Part shown: positions 41,947-52,237 of the stretch, one piece after another
Position numbering within the stretch: position 1 is the stretch's first letter
Layout: every line of letters starts with the position of its first letter
From: Phymatolithon calcareum
Taxonomy: Eukaryota > Rhodophyta > Florideophyceae > Hapalidiales
NCBI GenBank assembly: GCA_977006965.1
Contig: OZ345375.1
Coordinates: 1,612,001 to 1,676,000 of the forward strand
Length of the DNA: 64,000 bases
Direction of reading: 5' to 3'
Translations under genes and position numbers: made by a program
Notes under the pieces: generated by a model
The model's input: only the letters and a program-made list of their open reading frames with translations
What the model was told of the DNA's origin: nothing
Databases searched by the model: none

Positions 41947-44900
41947 TTATCGACTAGGTTCAAGCTTTGACTCTGCTGCTGCCGTCGGTGCTACAGTCGT
42001 TGCCACGGTGTCAGACGATGAACTCTTCGTCTTGCCAGAAAGCTCATCAGCATCAAACGGAACCCAGTCAGAGACTTCTTCATCAGAGCTATCGTCTGTG
42101 TCAGCCTCAGCATCATTTTTTAAAGATGATACGTTGTGCTTATCCGCCACCACAGCTGGAGTAAGTGGACTTGGTTCGTCAATTTCAGTCACCGCAGAAT
42201 CGACTTCAATTGACGGCGACGGAATTGGCACGATCACATCATCAGCGTCGTAAGGTTCAACGATTTGAACGCTATCCTGGAATCCAGACGTGAGCTGCTC
42301 GATTTCCGCAGATCGAGCAGTATCCCCTGGTGCTCCAACAAACGAATTGTAGCTGCCATCGTCCTCGTCTTCGTCGCGCAATTCGATAATTCCGTTTGTT
42401 GACTCTGATTTCAATTCTGATTTCAACTCTGATTTCAACCCTGACTTCAATAAGCTCCCTGAAGGCGGTGTTTCTCTAATGTCTGCCGAAGAACCTCTGT
42501 GCAGTTGCTCTTGCATTTGTGGCGGCAAATCATGATCGACGTCGATGCGACTGCGTGTCACTTCTTCAACGTCTTCGTCGTCAGGACCAAAGTGAGAGAG
42601 ATCACCCACATCGACGGCATGAATTTCCTCATCATCATACTCATCAATGTTCGATTTGTGTAGCAGAAATTTGGAAAATCGTTCTATGGCAATATTCGCA
42701 TCACCCTGGGTAAGGCCTTCAATAACCTCTCCGACGCCCATGTCCAACAAGTCACGCGGGTCATCCACAATAACAGGATCTGAGTCGTCGTCAGTGTCGT
42801 CGTCATCGCACAGCGGCGTAGCTTCGATTTTGTGAGCAGGTGCTAACCGCTCGTCGACAAATGTTTGGAAAAGTTGAACTGTTTCATCATCCACAAGACT
42901 TGCAATTTTTTCCTTCTCAGTAAAATCAAAAAAGTCACGAAGTGCCGCTCCAATCTTAATCAGATGGCCCATATAGCCTGCACGGAAACGGCATTTCTCA
43001 CCGGCTTCCTTCTGTTCATTACTTGACCAGGCGTCTAACAACCATGTGATGATATTGGCATTGAACCATGCAACTCGAGCTGGGCTCCCTGTCACACCAG
43101 ATTCCAAGGCAGAAACAATAGAAGATGATACAACGCCATGAAGCATAGAGCTCCACTCATAGCGGAGGAATAATTCGAGAAGTTTTTGCGGAACCGATAG
43201 CTCAACAATGTGGTCCACGGTAGTTCGGGAGGCCATTTTCATACAGGCAGCGAAGAACTCCGCAAGCTTGAGCCGCAAGGATCCAAGAGGCAGTTTGGAT
43301 GACTCATCTTCCTCGTTTGTGCCAAACAATTGGGACAGTCGCTGAAAGCGAACGACAAGCTCACTTTCCAATAATGTGGTGCTGATGATAGTCCCCCCGG
43401 ATGTCTTCGGACGTAAAAGAGATCCGGGAGCGTTGACATCGACCAAGTCAATCGGCGTATCCTCCTCAACACGGTCAGGGTCATCCACCGCAGAACTTTC
43501 TTCGTCTCCGTCACCGTCTTGACCCCCATTAGAATTAATACTCTCCGCTTTCTCCGAATCCAGATAGCCTGTTCGTTCTGTTTCCCAGAGATTACTCTTC
43601 GTTGTCATTAGTGTGGCAGCGAGCCCAAGAGAGTGTAACAGGGCTGAATTATTTCCTGAGACGACAATATCGGTTGCTAAATCCGCAATCGCCGTCGACG
43701 TTCCAGGCTTCGTCAACGGCTCAACCACTGGTTCCTTCAAAACTCCAGCAGCATAAAGACCAGCATCCAAGAGTCTGGAGATTGCTTTCGGGGTGTGGTA
43801 AGGGCTAAGCTGCTTAGGTATTGTCACCCCTAGAGGAGGCAACTGCAAAATACGCTCTGTCAGACCAATGATAGTGGACGTAACATTCGCCATAGATTCT
43901 TCTCGCTGACGTCGCTCCACTGCGCTTTCAGTTTCCACAGGTATCGCCGCATTAGACGCTTGTACAAAGCTGTTCGCAAGGCCATTAAGGACATCAGCCT
44001 GAGCCAAGAGACATAATGCACCTTCGCTCGGTGGATGAACCGTTTGCGCGTAAGTCCTTTCGTTCTCCGGTGCGTCAAGCAAGTGGACTAATAATTCGGA
44101 AATTGGTCCGAGACAAATATGCTTAATAAGTCCATCTGTGACAGATCTTCCGCGCTGCTTCATTTGCTCGATGGTTTCAGAGTTCCTTGTTTTCAAAAAA
44201 CTGACGAGCACTTTAGAAAAGTGGGTTGCCACGACTGAGTTGAGCTCTCCGGCAGGACTGTCTTCCAAGCAAGAGAAAATAATGCCCATGACTTCGGCAT
44301 CACCCACAACGACGTCGCAGAGTTCACGGATATCCGCGGAGAGTAACTCCGATGCAACATAAGTATACTTGTAAATATTAGGTCCGCCAGTCTGGCCTTC
44401 TTTGGCGGGTTCCTCTGCCAGGTCCTCATCTTCGAAGTCACGGATTTCCTCCTCTTCTTGGTCGTCGGTTGGTTCCGGTTCCTGAGCAGATTCTGCGGAA
44501 AGTTGGTCATTATTGGTTTCTTCTTCTTCTTCATTTCCATTGCCTTGTGCAGGCGCTTGGTCAGATTGTGTAGCAGCCGTTGCAGGCTTATCTGCAACAA
44601 GATTGTTAGCAGGTGCACTGACGCAATGTGTAACCAATGCGCGCACGATATCTGGGCGGCAAAGATAGGCGATTAGACGCTTGTTATCGCCCCGGCACTC
44701 ACGAATAATGTCTGAAATTGAAAAAAATGTGAACGTCAAGCAAGAGTTAGAATACAAATTATCGATCAGAGTAGAGCGGACGGTGTCGGGGTATTCCAGA
44801 ACAGGTGAAATTGAGCTCAGCGAAACTTACCTTCTATATCCATGAAGTCCTCAATGGTAGGAATATTGTCATCTTTTCCATCAGTGTCGGAACCGGCAGT

Positions 44901-44996
44901 TGTCACTTTGCTAGCTGCAGCAGCTTCCGCAGCTTCGAGTTGATCGAGCAGAGGCTCAATGGGAGAAAGAGTCAATTCTCGTCGGTAGTAATCCAT
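41947..44996 (-). CDS. SAPS-domain PP6 regulatory subunit (spliced, 976 aa)
   Basis: Two exons, complement of 44831-44996 and 41947-44711. The donor is GTAAGT (rc of 44825-44830) and the acceptor TTTCAG (rc of 44712-44717); splicing of the 119-nt intron joins FMDIE to DIIRECRGDNKRLIAYL, the conserved SAPS opening (E-D-V-x-x-E-C-K-like). The start MDYYRRELTL at 44996 gives 976 residues. SAPS proteins bind the Sit4/PP6 catalytic subunit and set its targets and location. The helical repeat body runs to about residue 650. An acidic insert (NGNEEEEETNNDQLSAESAQ) interrupts the SAPS domain near residue 115. The tail is acidic and disordered, with 12-bp tandem repeats (42401-42450). It converges on BRCA2 with 173 bp between. 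Confidence 0.92.
42401..42450 (-). repeat. 12-bp tandem repeat inside SAPS gene
   Basis: Four near-identical 12-bp units coding for LKS-E/G units (LKSGLKSELKSELKSES). They lie in the disordered tail, so length changes are probably tolerated. Confidence 0.85.
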
Positions 44997-46924
44997 TCTA
45001 GAGCCTGATTGTTGCAGGTCGAATCCTTTTCGTCAAATGGAATGGAAGAAGAAGAAAACACTTCGAACAATAAAAACGTGTTCTTGCGACGCAATTCGGC
45101 CGAAGCAACAGGCTTTAAGCGGGAAAAGCAAACGCCGAAAGAACGTCGAAAGCGTCACTCCAACAATTAGGTCAGCGGTCACAGCGTGCAATATGCTTCG
45201 CGGGTCGACCGTCGTGAAAGCGCGACAACGGGAAAATGCGTCGTTCTAGAAGAAAATGTTCACGAAGATGGAAACATGCATGCGCGCATGAAATCAAAAA
45301 TCTCCAAACTGCGCTGTTGGAGAAACGCGTGCCGTGTTTGGGCGAATTCGGGCTCGAAAACCAAGGTTGCAAAACCTAGGTGCGAAGTGGATGACTATCC
45401 AAGGGGTCGACCACAACGACGGGCGCGATCGGAGGGTGCGCACAACGATAGTTGCGAGGACAAACGCGAAGGTCCGAACCGGGGTAGAGATGTAAATTGT
45501 GAGAGCAAAACAGGCAGCAAGGCGGGAAAGAGTTGTCGTCGTGGAAACGATCCGGGCAGTGCTGAGAAGCCAAAGTGGGTAAGACTGCAAAATGTTGAAA
45601 TCAATTTAGGGTAAATATTTTTGGGGACACGTGACAAATGGGGCTCATACACGTGAGCATGAGTGGCGCTCGCCTTCGCAAACTTGCGAAAATAAATACC
45701 ATTTTTTAACTTTCAAACATTAATCCAGATCTTTCATACGTCGGCACGCATTAGTGCGTGTGCATTTGGGGGCAGTGCATAAAAGTATGCTTTCTCGAGG
45801 ACAGCCCTGGAGAGTATGATATAGTGCCTGCGCCGAAAAGTATTCAAAGATTTTGTGCTTTGAAAATAGAATTGTGTGGTCAAAAACGTAATTTTTCAAA
45901 AAGCACTGGATTACTCTAAGACTGCAGTACAGTATGAGTGTTTTCGCGGGAGGCCTAAATACTCTTGTTCCATTCTCTCTTTTTCATCCAAAAAACAGCT
46001 CACTTCGAGGAATAGGATGTAACACTGCACGGGTTCGTCGCGTTGGAGTATGGTCGACCAACATATAACGTTCCAGACGTTCGAAATTTGATGAGAAGTC
46101 GGATCGGATAAGCGCATACTTTACACTTGAGTGCGAAATAAAGTGCCACGCGGTTTTTCATTCTGTATCATATGTGCCTGAACATTGCTGTCGAGCAGAA
46201 TTGGTTGAAAGACAAAGTTAGAGCAGGACGAGCCCGCCAGCGGCCGGCTCTGTGGGGATGCATGGACTAACGCCCAAGAAAGACTGAGTGGTCAATAATA
46301 TTCTGCGAAGAGACCTGGGAACGCCTCAACGTCATGCCCATCCTTGTGAGCGCTGGACTTCCTTTTCGGTATGATATGCTATGCAGGCCACAAGCTGCCC
46401 ACAAGCCCTGCCAGGTGTCAACATTGTATCTAGTGCATTATAGAACGTGCAGCCCCAACGTGGATTGACGCCAGACACCTCCTCCTCCGCAGCACATGAT
46501 CATGATTCGGTGATGAACATATCATACTGTACAATACAGCGCAGTCAGCGTTCCACTGTCAGCAAGAGGAAACAATTTGTCCAGAATCGTATCAAAAATG
46601 CACACTTGCACCTAATCGTTCAACTGTTACATTCATATTTCGAAGGATAAAGAAATTGTTCCCTTTCAGCATTGCTGGAGACAGCAGCGTCAATCAAATT
46701 ACAACTATGATATAATATATCATGTATTTTTAGCGAGTGGAAACTTCTTTCGCATTCCTGATATGATACAGTACAGTATTCCTCTCATCCATTTTTCAAA
46801 AACCTCTCTGAAATATTCCATAATTTCGCGAGATAGAATTCTAGTACAGTACACATGTTGGCGGTAATCATTACACCTCGTCCGCACACCTCAGTGGCGA
46901 CCTGCGATTGCCGTTGAAAATTCA
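44997..46924. other. Gene-free stretch between SAPS and nicotinamidase
   Basis: It holds the SAPS promoter at the left and the nicotinamidase promoter at the right. A basic plus-strand frame (45186-45614) overlaps open minus-strand frames in the same GC-richer stretch and has no domain, so I do not call it. A small palindrome ATGATATA-ATATATCAT occurs near 46707. Confidence 0.4.
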
Positions 46925-47578
46925 GTGCTGCAAGCGAAGCCGATGGTCGGATTCTCCGGTCTCCTTGTGGTCGACGTACAAAATGATTTTTGCAGCGGCG
47001 GCAGCCTTGCAGTTCCAAAAGGAGAAGAAGTAGTGCCTGTCGTGAATCATCTCCTACCCCATTTTGACCACGTTGTCGGCACGCAGCACTGGCATCCTCC
47101 CAATCATTCCTCCTTCGCCTCGCAGCACCCGGGCAGGAAGCCCTTCGAGTCTATAACGCTCTCCTACGGCGAACAGATTCTCTGGCCCGATCACTGCGTC
47201 CAGGGCACCCCAGGCGCCGCCCTTCATCCTGATCTTGAAACTGATTCGTTTCAGGCTGTCGTTCGGAAGGGCTTCAGACCTCACATCGATTCTTATTCAG
47301 CCTTTTTCGAAAACGATCGCAAAACGCCGACCGGTCTCGCAGGCTATCTCAGCGCTCGCGGCGTCGATCAACTCTTTATTGCTGGTCTCGCCACAGACTT
47401 TTGTTTTGGCTATTCTGCGGTGGATGCGGCTGCTGCTGGATTCAATGTTACACTTGTTGTTGATGCATGCCGTGCCATTTCTGGCGATCAAGTTTTTGAC
47501 AAAACCAAGTCAGATATCATGCAGAAAATGGAAAAGGCTGGCGTTAAACTTATATCTTCTGAAGAGATAGTGCGGTGA
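46925..47578 (+). CDS. Nicotinamidase
   Basis: Converts nicotinamide to nicotinate for NAD salvage. The frame is 217 residues from MLQAKPMVGF; the ATG at 46943 (MVGFSG) is equally possible. The isochorismatase fold is clear: VVDVQNDFCSGGSLAVP with catalytic Asp17, WPDHCVQGTPG, VVRKGFRPHIDSYSAFF with the catalytic Lys, and GLATDFCFGYSAVDAAAAG with the nucleophilic Cys. The metal site is unusual. The usual Asp-Trp-His of the TQDWHP motif reads TQHWHPPNHSSF (His55-Trp56-His57, His61), so the Asp ligand is replaced by His. Length fits the bacterial/yeast PncA/PNC1 type. No targeting peptide. Confidence 0.93.
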   Translation: MLQAKPMVGFSGLLVVDVQNDFCSGGSLAVPKGEEVVPVVNHLLPHFDHVVGTQHWHPPNHSSFASQHPGRKPFESITLSYGEQILWPDHCVQGTPGAALHPDLETDSFQAVVRKGFRPHIDSYSAFFENDRKTPTGLAGYLSARGVDQLFIAGLATDFCFGYSAVDAAAAGFNVTLVVDACRAISGDQVFDKTKSDIMQKMEKAGVKLISSEEIVR

Positions 47579-48175
47579 ATAAGTCAATGACATAATCCGA
47601 TCCATGTGCGACTTTTCAGATCCAAGTAACCATCTTGCGCAACATGCATTCTGCATCAGCAAATATTTGCGAGGTCAAATTTTGGGTTTCCCAGGTTTGC
47701 TCCAACCGTTTAATTCCCCTCTCACTATCAAATAACATCAATCCCACGGGCAGTGTCGAAACTGTACTTTGCTTCCCACAGGGGATATTCCTCAGGTACG
47801 ACATACTAACGGCAGGCCGCAAAGAGTGTACTGCACTTAGTCCTATAGACAATGATGGGGCTCTAGATCAGGACAAAGTATTCAATCCGTTCGCATGTCC
47901 TTTCCGGTGGTGAGATGGTGAACTTCAAATGCAGGAAGGTTCTTGAGACACTGAACATAAAGCGTATCTAGGTTCCCGGTCCTAAACCAACATGGAATAC
48001 AGGAAATTTCCAACCATTGCATCATCAATGATGCAATGGTTGGAAGATACGTTGCGACAGTCCAGGGTGTGCTTTTTGCTCTCGTGCACAGACGAGGCTT
48101 CTGTGCGAGGCCTTCGGGAAAATGCGCCCACGTTTTCAATTTATTGTATTGTGTACGACTTTCACCACACATGAG
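47579..48175. other. Intergenic with a hairpin
   Basis: Holds the nicotinamidase 3' UTR and the end of the two-pore channel unit. One perfect 18-bp hairpin lies at 48008-48045. No gene. Confidence 0.4.
48008..48045. repeat. Perfect 18-bp inverted repeat, 2-nt loop
   Basis: Arms 48008-48025 and 48028-48045 are exact complements (TTCCAACCATTGCATCAT and its reverse complement). Confidence 0.93.
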
Positions 48176-51065
48176 CTACGATGTAGTTTCAAAAATTTCC
48201 CTCACTCGCTCACGAAACATGTTTGCATAAACCTCATCCGCCGTCGTCTTCGCCTTAAGAACTTTCACTCTTTTCGACCCATACCGCGCTTCCAAGTCCT
48301 CCCGCACCAAATCATCCTCCTGTTCATCCTCTTCAATGAACAAGTCCACCACAAACGCCACCACGCAGTTCGATACTACCAAACTATTCACTACAAAGCT
48401 AGCGATGAAGAACAACTTTGTCCAGTCCCCATACTTGGCAGTTGATGCAATTGCCTCCGCGACCTCAGTGAGATATCCCACAATAACAGCCGAAAATAGC
48501 GTGTACCACCCGGATGCCATATCATTAAAGTTAAGTGCCCAATAATCATTCCCCACATACGCGTCCACCAGCCTGTTGTTTACAGGATTCAATGCGGGGT
48601 TAGACGCGTAGATGAGACCACCGAAGAACTCCACGCCTGCCGCAGCGAACACGTACAGCGATAAGAAGAAGAACGAAAATAGCGGTACCGAGGCGGGGAT
48701 GAGGATCGAAAATACCTGCACAATCCGCCTGAACCGTGGTACATCCGCCAGTACCGCAAACAGACGCAGACAACGTAAGGCGACGAGATAACGAACTATC
48801 TCTGGATCGTTCCTCGAGAACGGGTACAATACGTAGACGGCACCGAAGAGTAAAAGCCAAGTGACGGCAAAGTCAAAGCGGTTTCCGATATCCTTCCAGA
48901 ATCGGTTGAAGCCCTGACTGGCGACCTTGAGGACCATTTCGGCGATATAAATAAAAGAAAAACCGCATTCTACGAGAGCGAATAATTCCACGCTCGTGTT
49001 TGTGTCGGCGCCTTCCAGATCCATGGTACTTTCGAACAATACGACGGCTACGTTCAGCACCATGATAATACCCATGTGATATTTTAGCGCATCAGACCGT
49101 ACATAAGATGCCACGGACTGCCAAAACGAGGTGTTGTACAACTCTGGGAAGAATTTTTCGACCGGAGATACGCTCTCCAGCTCGATGACAAATTTCAGTT
49201 GGAGAACTTCGATGATGTCGAGGAACTCGTTACGGCTGATCAAACTGTCAGAGTTATCATCCAAAGCGGTGAAGATGAGATTGGCACGCTCATCGTCTAC
49301 ATCGCGTAACTTCTTGTTCTTCCGTAACTCGCCAAACATAAGCTGTAAGTCGGACAATTGGCAGTAGTCGTTGTCACCTATGAGCTCGTCGTATGCCAGA
49401 CCAAGGCTTTCGCGACGTGCATGAAGTTTGTCAATGACGAGTTCCTCAATGTGACTTGTGTAAGCGTTATACACTACGGCAAGTAGGACGTTGAAGAAGA
49501 GAAACACGCCAATTAGGATGAAAAACAAAAAGAGAATCGCACTTGCGCGTGACACATCCAACACAGCCATGATCTGCATCGGCCAATCTGCCGTCGTCAA
49601 CGACGTGAACGTCGAGTACAGACCGACAGTAAGGTTTCCGAAATACCTATCCGCGGCCGGAACATCATGGAACATGAGTGTGACAAACCAGCCGAATACA
49701 AGTCCAAATAAAGTCACAATTGACACGACGTCTCCAAATGGACCCACAATCGCCACGACGCCCATTGTACATTCGCGAAGTGAATGCCAGTAGAACAACG
49801 GGAGCAAGGCCCGCAGATAGGGTGCGAAACGGAACGGCGGGAAGCCGGAATGCCAGGAAACCCATCCCAAATCCAGCACGAGGAGGGCGAGAAGAGCACG
49901 AAGCCATCGAGTCCGGAAGTGAAGATCCGACATTGGCAATTTGAACATGTCGTATGCCGCGAAAAAAATCAGCACGGAGATAAGAACTGCGTTGACGAGT
50001 CCAGACCATAGTGGAGGCAGATACGGTACACCGGAAAGGAAAAGATCTGAGCCGTCCGGGGACACACAGACGCGTGTGGATGAGCACCATGAGGGAAGTT
50101 CGAAAAAGGAGAGAAGTACAAGTAGAACGGTGGCAAGTTGACGGAATGGCGCACCGTGTTCAAAGAAGAGATACGCTCGACGGTTTGCGCGGGTGCGGGG
50201 AAGTTCCAAGACGTTGGAAATTCGGGCGCCGCGCATGGTTTCGTCTACGATCCAAGCGGCCACTGCGTATCCAGGGAGGATGGCATCATCGTCATTATCG
50301 TCGACCGCTTTGTGGGTAATTGGCAGTAGTGGAGTGGTCTCTTCGGGATACTCGGATATTCGAGGGGCCTCCTCCAACTCGTCGGAAGTAGGAATGGTTT
50401 CCTCCGCCTCGCCTGCTTCCGCTGCGAGCTCATGCTCCACCACTTCCTGGGTCGGAGCTGGCGTCTCCTCCTCCGGCGTCATTGCGGCAGCAGGCGCACT
50501 GATGCGAAGCTAAGGATAAGGGAATGGGGCGCAGAGTATGAGGGCGATGTTATAGTCGTTGCCATTGAGCTTTAACGGCAAATAATGGACATTTCCGTAC
50601 CTATTCCTTGATGACTGGCATGAGATCGAGAAAAATAATATTGAGATTTTCGAATAATTCAAAAAACTGTTTCTTGCGTCCAGGACGGGGCCGTCTGCGC
50701 CCTGGATTTTTCGATGACATACTGTAGAGACAAAAGCATGTTCCGATGGGACGGTCGTCAAGATACATGTCCGATCCCGGCCATTGTTAGAAGGCAAAGA
50801 GAGGACGTCGACCAGAGAATTAATATATATTTGGGACACGTGAGGCCCTTTCTATAAACAGTTCTTGAACGATGATCAGTTGAAATGCAGGGTGCGGGTT
50901 ACTTCATGACATGCTTTCATCGTCAGGATTTGGAAAGATTATCCTGACTCAGCTAGAACTATATAACAAAGTCCACGTGCTCCACTGAATGCTGATGCAT
51001 TTCTTTTGCCAGACCGCAGCACGCAGGTGTTCGATGGGAAAAGAAGTCCTGGAATGTCCTCTTAC
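48145..51065. repeat. Segmental duplication, TPC unit A
   Basis: It matches 56720-60285 in the same orientation, including about 25 bp of 3' flank and about 580 bp upstream of the start (e.g. GGGACACGTGAGGCCC near 50832 and 60063). Divergence is higher in the flanks than in the coding part. Confidence 0.9.
48176..50482 (-). CDS. TPC1: Two-pore cation channel (TPC1-like), intact
   Basis: A 768-residue channel with two six-helix repeats, the TPC build; plant TPC1 sits in the vacuole and animal TPCs in endolysosomes. The N-terminus has an acidic tail and a possible dileucine signal (ETTPLLPI). Repeat I: helices from about 115 to 355, with a pore segment YSTFTSLTTADWP and S6 IGVFLFFNVLLAVVYNAY. 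The linker carries an EF-hand loop (DDNSDSLISRNEF, about 404-416), which suggests Ca2+ control as in plant TPC1. Repeat II has an Arg-containing S4 (RYLVALRCLRLFAVLADVPR, near 560) and a pore segment near 650 (NFNDMASGWYTLFSAVIVG). Repeat I S4 has few Arg, as in plant TPC1. Single exon. A damaged tandem copy is at 56757-59064. Confidence 0.93.
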   Translation of the reverse strand: MTPEEETPAPTQEVVEHELAAEAGEAEETIPTSDELEEAPRISEYPEETTPLLPITHKAVDDNDDDAILPGYAVAAWIVDETMRGARISNVLELPRTRANRRAYLFFEHGAPFRQLATVLLVLLSFFELPSWCSSTRVCVSPDGSDLFLSGVPYLPPLWSGLVNAVLISVLIFFAAYDMFKLPMSDLHFRTRWLRALLALLVLDLGWVSWHSGFPPFRFAPYLRALLPLFYWHSLRECTMGVVAIVGPFGDVVSIVTLFGLVFGWFVTLMFHDVPAADRYFGNLTVGLYSTFTSLTTADWPMQIMAVLDVSRASAILFLFFILIGVFLFFNVLLAVVYNAYTSHIEELVIDKLHARRESLGLAYDELIGDNDYCQLSDLQLMFGELRKNKKLRDVDDERANLIFTALDDNSDSLISRNEFLDIIEVLQLKFVIELESVSPVEKFFPELYNTSFWQSVASYVRSDALKYHMGIIMVLNVAVVLFESTMDLEGADTNTSVELFALVECGFSFIYIAEMVLKVASQGFNRFWKDIGNRFDFAVTWLLLFGAVYVLYPFSRNDPEIVRYLVALRCLRLFAVLADVPRFRRIVQVFSILIPASVPLFSFFFLSLYVFAAAGVEFFGGLIYASNPALNPVNNRLVDAYVGNDYWALNFNDMASGWYTLFSAVIVGYLTEVAEAIASTAKYGDWTKLFFIASFVVNSLVVSNCVVAFVVDLFIEEDEQEDDLVREDLEARYGSKRVKVLKAKTTADEVYANMFRERVREIFETTS

Positions 51066-51390
51066 CGTACAATGAGCTGCGAAAAATGGCGAAGCCATGA
51101 ATTAGTGTGCGATGGTGGACAAAACTGATTTTTGAAAATTTTCGAGCAGATCCAACACAAATTTAAGAATAGGTTTAGATGCGAAGACAGCTAAGACTGA
51201 AATTCGTGTTGGATTTGCTCGAAAATTTTCAGGAAAGTTTGCAATCTTTCCGAAAAGTGAGGGCAGAGGGACCAGGAGTTGCTTAAATTCAGCAAAACGA
51301 TTTCGTAGAAAATGGGAAAACCAAAATGTAGCGCATGTTTTCGGGCAGAGTGTCGTTACGGCACCAAATATAACTGTAAATTGGCACAAG
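50483..51390. other. Gene-free stretch, TPC promoter side
   Basis: Upstream of TPC, duplicated up to about 51065. A long hairpin (51134-51230) follows. From about 51290 a plus-strand frame reads AKRFRRKWENQNVAHVFGQS and on to VLRGHFSK, possibly a transposase-like scrap; VLRGHFSK DNA recurs at 54961-54984. Confidence 0.45.
51134..51230. repeat. Hairpin, 31-bp arms, 35-nt loop
   Basis: Arms 51134-51164 and 51200-51230 pair with two mismatches (GAAAATTTTCGAGCAGATCC and its near-complement at the far end). Total 97 bp, the size and shape of a plant-type small RNA precursor. Confidence 0.93.
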
Positions 51391-51411
51391 GTGCTTCGTG
51401 GTCATTTTAGT

Positions 51412-52086
51412 AAGTACTTTTTTTCCTTTCAAGTTTATTTAAAAGCCCCACAGACTTCCTCTGATGCTACCTACCTTTGTGCAGCTCACGAAACGTCCAC
51501 CAGTATGGCGGACGGGAAAACTCAGGACTCAAAGTAGTCCTATCTCAGTCCTCTACGGGATTGTTGGTGCTTGGACTCGACCACTTTTTGCCTTGCATTC
51601 TGCGGATTAATACAGGCCTTCTTCGTTCTCCATGCGTTCTATGAGTGTCTGGCTAAATAGTAAGAGCTCATCTAGCGTCTTTTCTGTTTCCAGTCGTTTT
51701 TCTCCTTCGAGTTCGTACCCTGCTTGCGTGCGTTCAAGGGTCTCCATATGCTCTCTGGCTCTGGTGCCGAATTCTTCAGTCATACTTGTTGTTGGCACCT
51801 GTGGGAATCTGCCACAGGCATACTGCAGCGCGAGTTGTCTGTGCTTCACCTTGGGGAACTTGAGGATTGCTGGCAATTCTCTTGTCTTGTCGTATGGTAT
51901 CTTTCTTTTCCACTTCGATTCTAGGCGGTCTCCTTCCATTTCCATTACACTAAGTACTGCATTCTGCGCGGTCATTTTAGTGCTTTCCTCTATTCTTATG
52001 CTAGTCCCTGGCCCCCCCCGGCGTGGGAGAAAGAAGAAACTAACTAACGCTTTGGATATGTCGCTCAAATTATGACGAGGATTCAC
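51412..52086 (-). pseudogene. 5'-truncated LINE, C-terminal part
   Basis: The minus frame 51607-52086 contains KRKIPYDKTRELPAILKFPK and KHRQLALQYACGRFPQVP, the LINE C-terminal motif also present at 61660-62370. It ends MENEEGLY. Downstream are the 3' UTR (TTTAAAAGCCCCACAGACTT on plus) and a T-run at about 51418. A 12-bp direct repeat GGTCATTTTAGT lies at 51400-51411 and 51970-51981. It may be a target duplication, but it is not flush with the T-run and homology may run past 51970, so the 5' limit is uncertain. Confidence 0.75.
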
Positions 52087-52141
52087 CTATGATGACTGAG
52101 AACGCCAAAAAAGGGTACAAAACGGAAAAAACTCTTTTAAG

Positions 52142-52237
52142 GTGAGACTGATCCCCATTAACGACACCGAACTCAAAACGACGATAGGCGAGATCCATCA
52201 TGGATCTCGCCTATCTCCGTTTTGGATCAGTTCTCAT
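52142..52237. repeat. Composite palindrome
   Basis: The inner arms 52183-52198 and 52200-52215 are perfect over 16 bp with a 1-nt loop (GATAGGCGAGATCCAT). Outer matches continue (CAAAACG/CGTTTTG; GTGAGACTGATCC near 52142 and GGATCAGTTCTCAT near 52224), with about 20 extra bases on the left side. Confidence 0.85.

Noticed and set aside
45186-45614. 142-codon Arg-rich plus frame
   Set aside because: No domain, overlapping open frames on minus in the same GC-richer stretch, and no sign of a promoter or neighbour context.
50510-50839. 109-codon minus frame upstream of the two-pore channel
   Set aside because: Its counterpart in the duplicated flank (59092-59319) is not kept as a frame, so it is better read as promoter and 5' UTR.
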